Source of the DNA: Apodemus sylvaticus
Lineage: Eukaryota; Chordata; Mammalia; Rodentia; Muridae
Length of the DNA stretch: 64,000 bases
Assembly (NCBI RefSeq): GCF_947179515.1
Contig: NC_067473.1
Location: 100,219,782 to 100,283,781 of the forward strand
Direction: 5' to 3'
The notes under the pieces were generated by a model. The model searched no databases. It worked only from the letters and a program-made list of their open reading frames with translations, and was not told the DNA's origin. Shown piece by piece: positions 53,461-63,584 of the stretch. A program made the translations under genes and the position numbers. The first letter of the stretch is position 1. Each line of letters begins with the position of its first letter.

Positions 53461-54891
53461 CACATCAGAACTCTGCCTCCCGCCAGTCAGTTACCAGGGC
53501 TCCATATTGGTTCTCGGTCGCCAGAGAAATCAGACTGAGGTAGGCAAATATAACCCGAGACCAACATCGCAGGGGTCTAAGCCCGATGGGCGTTGGCCTG
53601 CACCCAGGCCCTGGGCTGATCGGGGGTCCACCGGGGTGCAAACCCGGCCAGGAGGTTTTTTTCCTCCCGGGCCGGCGCGCGCACCACCACCATTTTGCCT
53701 AAGGGAAGCCAGGGAAACCTAGCAGGCAAAACCAAACCGGCTAACAGGCATAGCCCGAGGCGGACATAGCAGGGGTCTCAGACGGTCAGGCCCCGGACTG
53801 CCCCCAGGTCCTGGGCTGCTCGGCGGGCCATCTGTGTGCCGACCCAGCCAGGAGCTTGTTTGCCTGGGCCGGCGCACACCGCCGCCATTTTGCCTACTGG
53901 AAGCCAGAGAGACCTAGCAGGCAAAACCAAACCAGCTAACAGGCATAGCCCAAGGCGGATATAGCAGGGGTCTCAGACGGTCAGGCCCTGGACTGCCCCC
54001 AGGCCCAGGACTGCTCGGTGGGCCATCTGTGTGCCGACCCGGCCAGGAGGTTATCGGGGCCGTTTGCGTACCACCGCCATTTTTCCTACGGGAAGCCAGA
54101 GAGACCTAGCAGGCAAAACCAAACCGGCTAACAGGCATAGCCCGAGGCGGACAGAGCAGGGGTCTCAGACGGTCAGGCCCTGGACTGCCCCCAGGTCCTG
54201 GGCTGCTCGGTGGGCCATCTGTGTGCCGACCCAGCCAGGAGCTTGTTTGCCCGGGCCAGCGTGCACCACCGCCATTTTGCCTGCGGGAAGCCAGAGAGAC
54301 TAGCAGACAAAACCAAACCAGCTAACAGGCATAGCCCAAGGCAGACATAGCAGGGGTCTCAGACGGTCAGGCCCTGGACTGCCCCCTGGCCCTGGGCTGC
54401 GCGTTGGGCCATCTGTGTGCTGACCCAGCCAGGAGGTTGTTAGCCCAGCAGACTCTCCCAGCACTCTCAGGGAACTCGCGCACGCCACCATCCTAGCCAC
54501 CTGACACACCCAATTAATACCCACAGCTGAGGGGAACTTTGCACCAACATTGGCCTGCCAGGCTTTTGCCTAGACTCAGGGCCTGAGCAGCTAGGCTAGC
54601 CTTGTGTGCACCAACCCGGTTGGGAGTTCTGCTGCCCAGATCAGCCTGGGCGGCAGCACCACATCTCCAAGTCCTGCAAGTGGCTAGCTGGGTTTCTGTG
54701 CTCCAGTGAATCCAGCGGGCCCCAGCGGGAGCCTTCGGGTGCCTGCTTTGGGATCTGAACAGCCTGGGCAGCAGCACCCGGTCTACAAGCAGCGCAGGAG
54801 GTAAGCTGTGCATCAGAGGCCAACTGGGAAGGGGCAGCTTGCACTGGTGAGTCCAGCACTGACAAGAAAAACTAACACCAGTGAGAACTAG
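53461..54891 (+). promoter_or_regulatory. L1-C 5' UTR with ~194-bp monomers
   Basis: The phrase 'g[g/a]caaaacc' recurs at 53725, 53920, 54112 and 54306, giving periods of 195, 192 and 194 bp. Each unit carries a YY1-like 'cc[g/a]ccatttt' core (about 53689, 53881, 54074, 54268). Mouse L1 promoters are also tandem monomers of ~200 bp, but these units are not recognised as a known type. A single-copy part leads to ORF1. Confidence 0.85.
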
Positions 54892-56163
54892 ATGGCAAAA
54901 GGCAAACGCAGGAACGTCACTAACAGAAATCAAGGCAATATGGCAACATCTGAACCCAATTCTCCTCTACCAACATGTCCTGGATACCCCATCACACCAG
55001 TAAAACAAGATTTGGATTTAAAATCACTGGTCATGATGCTGGTACAGGAACACATGAAGGACATACTTAAAGAAATTCAGGAGAAAATGGATCAAAAGTT
55101 AGAAGCCCTTGCAAGGGAAACACAAAAATCATTGAAAGAAATCCAGGAGAATACAAAAGCCAACAAGGAGGAAATGCAAAAAACACTTAAAGAAATACAG
55201 GAGAACTTTGGTCAACAGGCTGAGGTCATGAAAGACGAAACACAAAAATCTCTTAAAGAAATACAGGAGAACTTTGGTCAACAGGCTGAGGTCATGAAAG
55301 AGGAAACACAAAAATCTCTTAAAGAATTACAGGAAAACACAAACATGCAAGTGAAGGAGCTAAGCAAAACAATCCAGGATCTAAAATCAGAAGTAGAAAC
55401 AACTAAGAAAACTCAAAGGGAGACAACTTTGGAGATAGAAAGCCTTGGGAAGAAATCAGGGGACAGAGATGCAAATATCAACAACAGAATACAAGAGATA
55501 GAAGAAAGAATCTCAGATGCTGAAGATTCCATAGAAACCATGGACTCAACAGTTAAAGAAAATGCAAAATGCAAAAAGCTTGTAACCCAAAATATCCAGG
55601 AAATCCAGGACACAATGAGAAGACCAAACCCAAGGATTATAGGCATAGATGAGAGTGAAGATTTACAACTTAAAGGGCCAGCAAATATCTTCAATAAAAT
55701 TATGGAAGAAAACTTCCCTAACCTAAAGAGAGAGATGCCCATGAATATACAAGAAGCCTACAGAACTCCAAACAGACTGGACCAGAACAGAAATACTTCC
55801 CGTCACATAATAATCAAAACACCAAATGTTCTAAACAAAGAAAGAATACTAAAGGCAGTAAGAGAAAAAGGCCAAGTAACATATAAAGGAAGACCTATCA
55901 GAATCACAGCAGACTTTTCACCTGAGACTATGAAGGCTAGAAGGTCCTGGGCAGATCTCATGCAGACTCTAAGAGAACACAAATGCCAACCAAAACTACT
56001 ATATCCAGCAAAACTCTCAATCACCATAGATGGAGAAACTAAGATATTTCATGACAAAACCAAGTTTACCCAATATCTATCCACAAACCTGGCCCTAAAA
56101 AGGATAATAGGAGGACAACACCAATACAAGGAGGGAAACTTCACCCTGGAAAAAGCAAGATAG
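54892..56163 (+). CDS. L1-C ORF1 protein, intact
   Basis: A 423-codon open frame for the trimeric L1 RNA-binding and nucleic-acid chaperone protein. Basic N-terminus (MAKGKRRN), then coiled coil from about residue 45 to 200 with a ~22-residue unit (QQAEVMKDETQKSLKEIQEN) in tandem. RRM from about 240 (MRRPNPRIIGIDESEDL), C-terminal domain from about 325 (KGRPIRITADFSPE), end EKAR. It is longer than the usual mouse protein because of the extra coiled-coil units. No lesion was found, so a protein could be made if the promoter is active. Confidence 0.95.
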   Translation: MAKGKRRNVTNRNQGNMATSEPNSPLPTCPGYPITPVKQDLDLKSLVMMLVQEHMKDILKEIQEKMDQKLEALARETQKSLKEIQENTKANKEEMQKTLKEIQENFGQQAEVMKDETQKSLKEIQENFGQQAEVMKEETQKSLKELQENTNMQVKELSKTIQDLKSEVETTKKTQRETTLEIESLGKKSGDRDANINNRIQEIEERISDAEDSIETMDSTVKENAKCKKLVTQNIQEIQDTMRRPNPRIIGIDESEDLQLKGPANIFNKIMEENFPNLKREMPMNIQEAYRTPNRLDQNRNTSRHIIIKTPNVLNKERILKAVREKGQVTYKGRPIRITADFSPETMKARRSWADLMQTLREHKCQPKLLYPAKLSITIDGETKIFHDKTKFTQYLSTNLALKRIIGGQHQYKEGNFTLEKAR

Positions 56164-56222
56164 TAACCTTTCATCAAACCCAAAAGAAGTTAAGTATTCA
56201 AATTTAAAAAATAACGTCAAAA

Positions 56223-59200
56223 ATGATAGGAAGTAACAATCACTATTCCTTAATATCTCTTAACATCAATGGACTTAATGCCCCAATAAAAAGACACAGA
56301 CTAACTGAATGGATACGTAAACAGGACCCTACATTTTGCTGCTTACAGGAAACACACCTCAGGGTCAAAGACAAACACTACCTTAGAGTAAAAGGCTGGA
56401 AGACAATTTTACAAGCAAATGGTCTCAGGAAACAAGCTGGAGTAGCCATTTTAATATCAGATAAAATTGACTTTCAACCCAAAGTCATCAAAAGAGACCC
56501 TGAGGGACACTTCTTGCTGGTCAAAGGAAAAATACAAAAAGAAGAACTATCAATCCTGAACATCTATGCCCCAAATGGGAGGGCACCCTCTTTCGTAAAA
56601 GAAACTTTATTAAAACTAAAAGCACACATTGCACCTAACACAATAATTGTGGGTGACTTCAACACTGCACTTTCCTCAATGGACCGATCAGGAAAACAGA
56701 AACTAAACAGGGACACAATGAAACTAATTGAAGCTTTGGACCAATTAGATTTAACAGATATATATAGAACATTCTATCCTAAAACAAAAGAATATACCTT
56801 TTTCTCAGCACCTCATGGTACCTTCTCCAAAATCGACCATATAATTGGTCACAAGACAGACCTCAACAAATATAAGAAGATAGAACTAATGCCATGCCTC
56901 CTATCTGATCACTATGGAGTAAAAGTGGTCTTCAATAGCAACAGAAACAACAGAAAACCCACATACACGTGAAAACTGAACAATACTCTACTCAATGATA
57001 CCTTGGTCAAGGAAGAAATAAAGAAAGAAATTAAAGACTTTTTAGAACACAATGAAAATGAAAACACAACATACCCAAATCTATGGGACACAATGAAAGC
57101 AGTGCTAAGAGGAAAACTCATAGCCCTGAGTGCCTCCAAAAAGAAAATGGAGAGAGCATACATTACCAGCTTAATGACACACCTGAAAGCCCTAGAACAA
57201 AAAGAAGCTATTTCACCCAGGAGGAGTAGAAGGCAGGAAATCATCAAACTCAGGGCCGAAATCAATCAAGTAGAAACAAAGAGAACCATACAAAAAATCA
57301 ACAAAACCAGGAGCTGGTTCTTTGAGAAAATCAACAAGATAGATAAACCCTTAGCCAGACTGACCAAAGGGCACAGAGAAAGTATCCAAATTAACAAACT
57401 TAGAAATGAAAAGGGAGACATAACAACGGAAACTGAGGAAATCCAAAAAATCATCAGATCCTACTACAAGAGCCTGTACTCAACACAACTGGAGAATCTG
57501 GAGGAAATGGACAATTTCCTTGACAGATACCAAATACCAAAATTAAATCAGGACCAACTAGACCATCTACACAGTCCCATAATGCCTAAAGAAATAGAAG
57601 GAGTCATAGAAAGTCTTCCAACCAAAAAAAGCACAGGACCAGATGGTTTCAGTGCAGAATTCTACTAGACCTTCAAAGAAGAGTTAACACCAATACTCTT
57701 CAAACTATTCCACAAAATAGAAACAGAAGGAACACTACCCAATTCCTTCTACGAAGCCACAATTACGCTGATACCAAAGCCACAAAAAGATCCAACAAAG
57801 AAAGAGAACTTCAGAACAATTTCCCTTATGAACATCGATGCAAAAATACTCAATAAAATTCTTGCCAACCAAATCCAAGAACACATCAAAACGATCATCC
57901 ACCATGATCAAGTAGGCTTTATCCCGGGAATGCAGGGTTGGTTCAATATACGGAAATCCATCAATACAATCCACTACATAAACAAACTCAAAGAACAAAA
58001 CCACATGGTCATTTCATTGGATGCTGAAAAAGCATTTGACAAAATTCAGCATCCCTTCATGCTTAAAGTCTTGGAGAGAACAGGAATTCAAGGCCCATAC
58101 CTAAACATAGTAAAAGCAATATACAGCAAACCGGTAGCCAGCATCAAACTAAATGGAGAGAAACTTGAAGCAATCCCACTGAAATCAGGGACCAGACAAG
58201 GCTGCCCCCTTTCTCCTTATCTTTTCAATATTGTACTTGAGATACTAGCTCGGGCAATTCGACAACATAAGGAGGTCAAAGGGATACAAATTGGAAAGGA
58301 AGAAGTCAAACTATCATTATTTGCAGACGACATGATCGTCTACCTAAGTGACCCAAAGAACTCCACTAGAGAGCTCCTACAGCTGATAAACAACTTCAGC
58401 AAACTGGCAGGTTATAAAATCAACTCAAGCAAATCAGTGGCCTTCCTATACTCAAAGGATAAGCAGGCTGAGAAAGAAATTAGGGAAATGACCCCCTTCA
58501 CAATAGCCTCAAACAGTATAAAGTATCTTGGGGTGACTCTTACCAAACATGTGAAAGATCTGTATGACAAGAACTTCAAGACTCTGAAGAAGGAAATGGA
58601 AGAAGACCTCAAAAAATGGGAAAACCTCCCATGCTCATGGATCGGCAGGATCAATATAGTTAAAATGGCCATTTTGCCAAAAGCAATACACAGATTCAAT
58701 GCAATACCCATCAAAATCCCAACTCAATTCTTCACAGAGTTAGAAAGAGCAATTCTCAAATTCATCTGGAACAACAAAAAAACCAGGATAGCTAAAACTA
58801 TTCTCAGCAACAAAAGAAAATCTGGGGGAATCAGTATCCCTGACCTCAAGCAATACTACAGAGCAATAGTGTTAAAAACTGCATGGTATTGGTACAGTGA
58901 CAGACAGGAGGATCAATGGAACAGGATTGAAGATCCAGAAATGAACCCACACAAGTATGGCCACCTGATCACTGACAAAGGGCCTGAAAACATCCAATGG
59001 AAAAAAAGATAGCCTTTTCAACAAATGGTGCTGGTTCAACTGGAGGTCAGCATGCAGAAGAATGCAAATTGATCCATCCTTGTCTCCTTGTACTAAGCTC
59101 AACTCCAAATGGACCAAGGACCTCCACATAAAGCCAGACACTCTGAATCTAATAGAAAAGAACCTGGGGAAGACCCTTGAGGACATCGGTACAGGGAGAA

Positions 59201-60049
59201 AGTTTCTGAAGAGATCACCAATAGTGTATGCTCTAAGATCAAGAATTGGCAAATGGGACCTCATAAATTACAAAGTTTCTGTAAACCAAAGGACACCATC
59301 AAAAGGACAAATTGGCAACCAACAAATTGGGAAAAGATCTTCACCAACCCTACATCAGATAGAGGTCTAATATCCAATATATATAAAGAACTCAAGAAGT
59401 TAGACTCCAGAAAACCGAACAACCCTATTAAAAAATGGGGTACAGAGTTAAAAAAAAGAATTCTCACCTGAAGAACTTCGGATGGCGGAGAAGCATCTTA
59501 AAAAATGCTCAACTTCATTAGTCATTAGGGAAATGCAAATCAAAACAACCCTGAGATTTCATCTTACACCAGTCAGAATGGCTAAGATTAAAAATTCAGG
59601 AGACAGCAGGTGTTGGAGAGGGTGTGGAGAAAGAGGAACACTCCTCCACTGCTGGTGGGGTTGCAAATTGGTACAACCACTCTGGAAATCCGTCTGGCGG
59701 TTCCTCCGAAAACTGGGCACCTCACTTCCAGAAGATCCTGCTATACCACTCCTGGGCATATACCCAGAGGATTCCGCACCATGTAATAAGGATACATGCT
59801 CTACTATGTTCACAGCAGCCCTATTTATAATTGCCAGATGCTGGAAAGAACCCAGGTATCCCTCAACAGAAGAGTGGATGCAAAAAAATGTGGTATATCT
59901 ACACAATGGGGTACTATTCAGCCATTAGAAACAATGAATTCATGAAATTCTTAGGCAAATGGATGGAGCTAGAGAACATCATACTAAGTGAGGTAACCCA
60001 GACTCAAAAGGTGAATCATGGTATGCACTCACTAATAAGTGGATATTAA
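56223..60049 (+). pseudogene. L1-C ORF2, nonsense and frameshift mutations
   Basis: The endonuclease domain is open to 56972, where TGG has become TGA (56970-56972). The frame resumes and stops again at TAG (57666-57668, CAG in L1-A). Reverse transcriptase with FADD lies in the piece 57828-59012, which ends at an extra A in a run near 59000. Further shifts occur near 59265, 59455 and 59885. Endonuclease-only fragments are conceivable; a full ORF2 is not. Confidence 0.93.
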
Positions 60050-60297
60050 CCTAGAAAACTGGAATACCCAAAACATAATCTACACATCAAATGAGGTACA
60101 AGAAGAAAGGTGGAGTGGCCCCTTGTTCTGGATAGACTCGGTGAAGTAGTATTCGGCAAAACCAGAATGGGGAAGTGGGAAGGGGTGGGTGGGAGGACAG
60201 GGGAAGAGAAGTGGTCTTACGGGACTTTTGGGGAGTGGGGGGCTAGAAAAGGGGAAATCATTTCAAATGTAAATAAAAAATTATATCCAATAAAAAA

Positions 60298-60985
60298 AAT
60301 TCAAGAGACAGCAGGTGTTGGGGAGGATGTGGAGAAAGAGGAACACTCCTCCACTGCTGGTGGGGTTGCAAATTGGTACAACCACTCTGGAAATCAGTCT
60401 GGCGGTTCCTCAGAAAACTGGGCACCTCACTTCCAGAAGATCCTGCTATACCACTCCTGGGCATATACCCAGAGGATTCCCCACCATGTAATAAGGATAC
60501 ATGCTCTACTATGTTCATAGCAGCCCTATTTATAATTGCCAGATGCTGGAAAGAACCCAGGTATCCCTCAACAGACAAGTGGATGCAAAAAATGTGGTAT
60601 ATCTACACAATAGAGTATTATTCAGCCATTAGAAACAATGAATTCATGAAATTCTTAGGCAAATGGATGGAGCTAGAGAACATCATACTAAGTAAGGTAA
60701 CCCAGACTCAAAAGGTGAATCATGGTATGCACTCACTAATAAGTGGTTATTAACCTAGAAAACTGGAATACCCAAAACATAATCCACACATCAAATGAGG
60801 TACAAGAAGAAAGGAGGAGTAGCCCCTGGTTCTGGAAAGACTCAGTGAAACAGTATTCGGCAAAACCAGATCGGGGAAGTGGGAAGGGGTGGGTGGGAGG
60901 ACAGGGGAAGAGAAGGGGGCTTATGGGACTTTCTGGGAGTGGGGGGGCTAGAAAGGGGAAATCATTTGAAATGTAAATAAATTAT
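60298..60985 (+). mobile_element. L1 3' end attached behind L1-C
   Basis: Begins 'ttcaagagacagcaggtg' immediately after the L1-C tail, with the variants 'cagacaagtgg' and 'gagtattattc'. It is the counterpart of 47480-48190, including the junction. Its tail runs into (AAAT)n. Confidence 0.9.
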
Positions 60986-61002
60986 ACCGAATAAAAAAAA
61001 GA

Positions 61003-61006
61003 AAAA

Positions 61007-61049
<43 letters not shown>

Positions 61050-61050
61050 A
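61003..61050. repeat. (AAAT)n microsatellite in an L1 tail
   Basis: About eleven AAAT units expanded from the A-rich tail of the preceding L1. Confidence 0.95.
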
Positions 61051-61054
61051 TAGA

Positions 61055-61311
61055 AAAAAAAAGAAAACTGGAATACCCAAAACATAATCTACACATCAAA
61101 TGAGGTACAAGAAGAAAGGAAGAGTGGCCCCTTGTTCTGGAAAGACTCAGTGAAGCAGTATTCAGCAAAACCAGAATGGGGAAGTGGGAAGGGGTGGGTG
61201 GGAGGTCAGGGGGAGAGAAGGGGGCTTACAGGCCTTTCGGGGAGTGGATGGCTAGAAAAGGGGAAATCATTTGAAATGTAAATAAAAAAATATATTAAAT
61301 AATAAAAAAAT
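61055..61311 (+). mobile_element. L1 3' UTR fragment
   Basis: Starts at 'gaaaactggaataccc' (just after the ORF2 stop) and runs to the conserved end near 61285 with an A tail. Third consecutive L1 3' end in this block. Confidence 0.9.
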
Positions 61312-61708
61312 AACACTATTTGCAGAAGGTATGATAGTATTCTTAAGTTACCCCCAAAATTCCATCAGAGAACTCCTAAACCTGATAAACAACTTCAGCA
61401 AAGTGGCTGGATATAAAATTAACTCAAACAAATCCTTCCTCTACTCAAAGGATAAACAGGCTGAGAAAGAAATTAGGGAAATGACACCCTTCCCAATAGT
61501 CACAAATAATATTACATACCTTTTTATGACTCTAACCAAGCAAGTGAAAGATCTGTATTTCAGGCCTCTGAAGAAAGAAATCGAAGATCTCAGAAGATGT
61601 TCATGGATATAGTAAAAATTGCCATCTTGCCTAAAGCAATATACAGATTCAATGCAATCCCCATCAAAATTCCAACTCAATTCTTCATAGAGTTAGACAG
61701 AGCAATTT
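61312..61708 (+). mobile_element. Old L1 ORF2 scrap
   Basis: Decayed reverse-transcriptase region after the FADD box (MIVFLSYPQNSIRELLNLINNFSKVAGYKIN) with internal deletions. It ends at 'gagttagacagagcaattt', the same ORF2 position at which 52471-53460 ends. Confidence 0.8.
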
Positions 61709-61990
61709 GAGAACAGCCAGTGGAGCAGCGGGTGGAACACTAACCAGGTGAGTGTGTAGAAAGCACTAACCAGGAAAATTGTAGACAGCATTTGGCTTAA
61801 TCATGCCTTGGCAGGCTCTGGAGAACGAAACCCTCAAAGATGTGCCCAAGTTATGTTCTGTGCCTTTGGAAATGAATCACAATAGAAGTCAGTAGAACTG
61901 CTTTGTGTGGTTACTCACAATAAGCTTGGATCTGACCCAACCACCCAGCAGCACTTCCTGAACCTGTGCATAAGGTTTTATCGTATTTGC
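61709..61990. other. Unassigned non-coding DNA
   Basis: Contains a near-repeat 'cactaaccagg' at 61739 and 61768. No other structure was recognised. Confidence 0.4.
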
Positions 61991-61991
61991 C

Positions 61992-62130
61992 TTTTTTTAT
62001 TGGATATATTCTTTATTGACATTTCAATAAATATTTATCCCCTTTCCCAGTTCCTCCCTGCCCCACTCCCAGATAGCACCTACCCTTTCCTCCCTCCCCC
62101 TACTTCTATGGTCACTGATCTCTTCATGGT
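61992..62130 (-). mobile_element. Old L1 3' UTR end
   Basis: Minus-strand end of an old L1 ('tattggatatattctttattgacatttcaa', then C-rich 'cccctttcccagttcctccctgcccc'). Confidence 0.75.
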
Positions 62131-62374
62131 ACTAAAGAAAGAGAGAACATTAAAGTTGATACCTCCATTCTTGGGGGCCACTCTCCTTTAAAGCACGTTG
62201 TATCCCCAGTTGAATTTGTGAACAGTTCAGATATACTCAGCCCACCAAGGCCAGGACAGTTAGTTTTCTTATACTCATTCTTAATATTCTTTATAGAGGA
62301 GATCCTGAAGGTATTGTAACAGTCAGGTATTGTCAGTGCTTTTCAAAATTGAGCACTTATTCCTGGCTACTGTT
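62131..62374. other. Unassigned non-coding DNA
   Basis: No recognised repeat or coding frame up to the B2 target duplication. Confidence 0.35.
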
Positions 62375-62387
62375 AAAGGAATGATGG

Positions 62388-62555
62388 GCAGGAGGGGGTG
62401 GGGGAGGCTGGAGAGATGGCTTAGCAGGTAAGAGCACTGACTGTTCTTCCAAAGTTCAAATCCCAGTGCCCACATGGTGGCTCACAACCATCCATAAAGA
62501 GATCTGATGCCCTTTTCTGGTGTCTGAAGACAGCTACAGTATATTTACATATAAG
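62388..62555 (+). mobile_element. B2 SINE with 13-bp target duplication
   Basis: Body from 'ggctggagagatggcttagcaggtaagagcactgactg' (tRNA-derived A box) to 'ctgaagacagctacagt'. It is flanked by a perfect 13-bp duplication 'aaaggaatgatgg' (62375-62387 and 62556-62568). The strand and type are typical of murid B2 elements, which Pol III transcribes and L1 mobilises. Confidence 0.93.
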
Positions 62556-62586
62556 AAAGGAATGATGGATTAATTTAATAAAGTTA

Positions 62587-62676
62587 TGGGACTTGCAGGG
62601 AGTGGGGACGCAGAAAAGGGGAAATCATTTGAAATGTAAATAAAAAATATATCAATAAAAAAAGAATGTTTAAAAA
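62587..62676 (+). mobile_element. ~90-bp L1 stub with target duplication
   Basis: The last part of an L1 3' UTR ('tgggacttgcagggagtggggacg' to 'aaatgtaaataaaaaatatatc') with an A-rich tail. A 10-bp duplication 'aataaagtta' lies at 62577-62586 and 62677-62686. It landed 20 bp after the B2. Confidence 0.82.
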
Positions 62677-62686
62677 AATAAAGTTA

Positions 62687-63110
62687 AAAAGTTTTTTAAC
62701 TTTTTCCTAGAAAAACTTTTAAAAAATCAAAAATACCATAAGATACAGAATCAGAGATCAAGAGACTATATCCAGGAGTAAGTTAATAAGTTATTCAAGG
62801 CAAAATGAGTCACTTGGTTGATTCCTAAACTCTGAAATGTATATTACGTGAAACATAGCTATGGTAAGCACCCACAGGGCTATGGAAGCAGCTTAGCCTT
62901 ACTGCACCCACCTAGCATGTGCAAGGCCCTCACCCTACTCTCCACCCCCCACTCCTGACCCTCACCACTACAATAAACAAATACAAAGAAGAGGGATTTT
63001 CTTCATTTTGTGTTCTTGTTTAATTGAAAAAGACCCTTTTGCCAAAACTGTTCATTAAAGGACAACTGTTGAACTTTGAAAAAAACTATAAGAGGGAATT
63101 ATCCATCTTT
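62687..63110. other. Unassigned non-coding DNA
   Basis: No gene or secure repeat. 'gctatggaagcagcttagcc' to 'ccctactctccacccccc' (about 62880-62955) may be an ID/B4-type SINE remnant. Confidence 0.3.
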
Positions 63111-63245
63111 CCTTCATCTTCCCTCTTTCCTTCTTTCTTTCTTTCTTTCTTTCTTTCTCATTCTTTCTTCTTTCCTCTTCCTCCCTTCCCTGGTTCTTCT
63201 CTTCCTCTTCTTCCTTCCTGCCTCCCTCTTCCCCCTTTCTTCCTA
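63111..63245. repeat. Polypyrimidine tract with (TTTC)n
   Basis: Nearly pure C/T for about 135 bp, including (TTTC)n at about 63129-63159. The ORFs through it are low-complexity. Confidence 0.92.
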
Positions 63246-63584
63246 CTCTCCACATTTCAATGCATCTTACTGTTCCTTCTTATCATAAGTCTTCTTATAA
63301 CTTTATTTTCTTATTAAATTAAAATACTACTGTCACATCCCACCTTAAAATCTTACTAGGAAATCCATCCTGCTGACTAGTTAAACCTAGAAAGGGGCAG
63401 CAGACTGAGTATATGACCAAATACTTACTTCTCTACCTATATAACTATTTATCCATCTATCTGTCTATCTTACAATTTCTCTGGGAAAGAACCAACAGTT
63501 TTGTTGATTAGCATTTATCACCATGACTAAATATAAGATATTGGTCTTTTAATAATCTTGGATAATTTTAAAAACCACCAAAAG

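Larger units (their letters stand above)
53461..60290 (+). mobile_element. L1-C: L1 with monomer promoter and intact ORF1
   Basis: 5' UTR with tandem monomers (53461-54891), ORF1 open (54892-56163), 59-bp spacer, ORF2 broken (56223-60049), 3' UTR to 60290. Its sequence is very close to L1-A over ORF1 and ORF2. A second L1 3' end follows directly. No clear target duplication could be matched, because the left flank is another L1. Confidence 0.93.

Noticed and set aside
63024..63317. 97-codon plus-strand ORF with Phe/Ser/Leu runs
   Set aside because: It is the translation of a polypyrimidine tract, not a protein.
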